Source: Cochliopodium minus | Lineage: Eukaryota > Discosea > Himatismenida > Cochliopodiidae | Length of the DNA stretch: 52,457 nucleotides | NCBI GenBank assembly: GCA_024220525.1 | Contig: JAMYWO010000255.1 | Coordinates: 1 to 52,457, forward strand | Direction of reading: 5' to 3' | Shown: one piece after another, positions 46,432 to 52,457 of the stretch | Position numbering within the stretch: position 1 is the first letter of the stretch | Layout of the letters: each line of letters begins with the position of its first letter | The notes under the pieces: generated by a model | The model's input: only the letters and a program-made list of their open reading frames with translations | The model's database searches: none | Told to the model about the DNA's origin: nothing | Made by a program: the position numbers and the translations under genes

Positions 46432-46892
46432 ATATTTTGGTTTCGAGCTGGTTTATATGGGTAAATAATCTTCATTCTTAAAATAATCTTTTTCCGCAAT
46501 TTATATGAAAGAGACCTATTTGAGAAAATAAAATCTAATGTTCAAATCAATTCAATGATTATATATTTCAATTGAATCCCATCATTGTTATACCTTAATT
46601 TATTCACATTTTCATAAACTATTTTAGTGCATTCTCTATTCCTTGTTTTTTCTCCAAGATCACTATCGTGGTTGGTGTTTTATTAATATTGTTCGCTATT
46701 GGATATTGTGTGGCTGCTTTTTTTAAAGGTAAATTTCTCCATTTTATTTTTTGATTTTGATTTTGATTTTGATTTTTATTATAAAAAGAAAATGATAAGG
46801 ATCTTGCAGGAGTTGAAGAATCCATTCAACCAAACGAAAAGGAAATGGGAAATTCTAAAGTTAAACATGTTGAATTACAAGAGGAAAATTAA
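46432..46892 (+). CDS. Small membrane protein, 5' exon not found
   Basis: Three exons join in phase: 46432-46460 (IFWFRAGLYG), 46628-46728 (AFSIPCFFSKITIVVGVLL, then LFAIGYCVAAFFK, a membrane segment) and 46810-46892 (GVEESIQPNEKEMGNSKVKH, ending LQEEN). A phase-0 exon should precede it, but no ATG exon was found between 46378 and 46431. The upstream 100-codon gene could be spliced to it only by a non-typical donor (GGAGTGTAT at about 46291) that would remove its second membrane segment. So these are either two genes or two splice forms of one. No family is recognised. Confidence 0.4.
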
Positions 46893-47174
46893 AAAAAATT
46901 TAATAAAATCTTTTTTAAAGTACGATTAAAGAATATAGAAGTCATTTTATGATATCATCCTTTGTAATATTAGTGAATTGAAAGATAGGGAAGTTTTTTA
47001 TAATTGAAATTTTTTTTTTGAAAGCAATTTTCTTTATTTTTTTTGTCAAATTAAAAAAAAATTATAAATAAAAAAAAAAAAATTTAAAGTGATCACGATT
47101 TCAACTTTAAATAATATCTTTTTTCAAATTTTTTTGGAGGAATTTGAGTTTTAAAACAAATTTAAGAACATTAT

Positions 47175-52016
<4,842 letters not shown>

Positions 52017-52307
52017 TTTCTGATTGGAATTAAAAAAAGTTTTTATTTTTTTTGAAACAAAACAAAGAAAAATTTTTTTGGTTGAATTTCTTTTTTTTTT
52101 TTTAATAATGCATCAAAAGTTTTCTCAATTTATTATAATTTTAAGAGGTTAAGAATGAAACCAAGGAATATTTAGTGAAGGAAAAATAAGGTTGGGTGTT
52201 CATTGATGAAGAAATTAAAGATTAAATTTTTGAATTGATTGGCCTAATTTCGAAAATATACGAAAACATAAAACAAATTCAGAAATTCTTCTCCAAATAA
52301 GAAATCA

Positions 52308-52457
52308 ATGACAAAGGAAGAATTCTTCCACTATTTCTACAGTAGCGAAAACATCAAAGCATTAGAAACTTATAGAGCTTTTAATGGAATAACCAAATTA
52401 AAAGAAGAACAATTTGGAGTTTTGAGAAAACTATTCTTTGCTAGGTAATGAATGTCA
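52308..52457 (+). CDS. First exon of a gene running off the right edge
   Basis: An ATG at 52308 opens MTKEEFFHYFYSSENIKALE, continuing to KEEQFGVLRKLFFAR, where a donor AGGTAATG follows at 52444. The coding-like composition and clean donor support a real first exon of about 46 residues. The product is not recognised from this piece. Confidence 0.5.

Overview
This window is nuclear DNA from an AT-rich, intron-dense, unicellular eukaryote. Most genes are split by many short introns made of A/T simple sequence, with GTAAA-like donors and AG acceptors. Intergenic gaps are only about 100 to 850 bases, both strands are used, and the standard stop codons (nearly always TAA) end every resolved frame. 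The gene mix points to a free-living amoeboid or excavate-type protist: RCC1-repeat proteins, fused kinases, RasGAP, a bacterial-type glucokinase and lysosomal chitobiase. An Anaeramoeba-like metamonad is my best guess, by style only. A 100-base N gap (14123-14222) and a single N (33984) show a draft assembly.

Layout, left to right. A 9-nt tandem repeat sits at the left edge. A minus-strand gene then encodes a ubiquitin-like, filamin-repeat, armadillo and protein kinase protein that runs off the edge (1-4142), followed by a small dual-specificity phosphatase (4496-5391). A 740-base gap (with the phosphatase gene on the other strand) leads to the largest gene (6133-14110), whose eight exons join in frame into a 2,157-residue CHD-type chromatin remodeller. 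It carries an extra N-terminal bromodomain and a C-terminal FYRN/FYRC pair. After the assembly gap come an RCC1-repeat gene (minus), an unresolved short gene near 17 kb, a seven-exon TMEM45-like membrane protein, a TatD nuclease, TAF13 and a Nudix hydrolase (all three minus).

From 23.8 kb a ten-exon plus-strand gene joins C2, RasGAP and a nucleoredoxin-like thioredoxin fold, and ends in a possible CaaX box. Next are a Glk-family glucokinase, a second RCC1 protein sharing a C-terminal tail with the first, a broken-looking SLC13 transporter, an unidentified gene fragment, a GH18 di-N-acetylchitobiase, the circularly permuted GTPase GNL1 and a plasma-membrane-type Ca2+ ATPase. The right end holds two small membrane-protein genes, an 11-exon tau-tubulin-kinase-like protein fused to an F-box-like segment and leucine-rich repeats (47175-52016), and the first exon of a further gene.

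The genes do not form one pathway. What stands out is domain shuffling: four genes (Ubl-filamin-ARM-kinase, bromo-CHD-FYR, C2-RasGAP-thioredoxin, TTBK-LRR) join modules that are normally on separate proteins. In three of these the exon phases add up exactly across the fusion. Exon borders were worked out by hand from splice signals and reading phase; where I could not close the phase, the entry says so.
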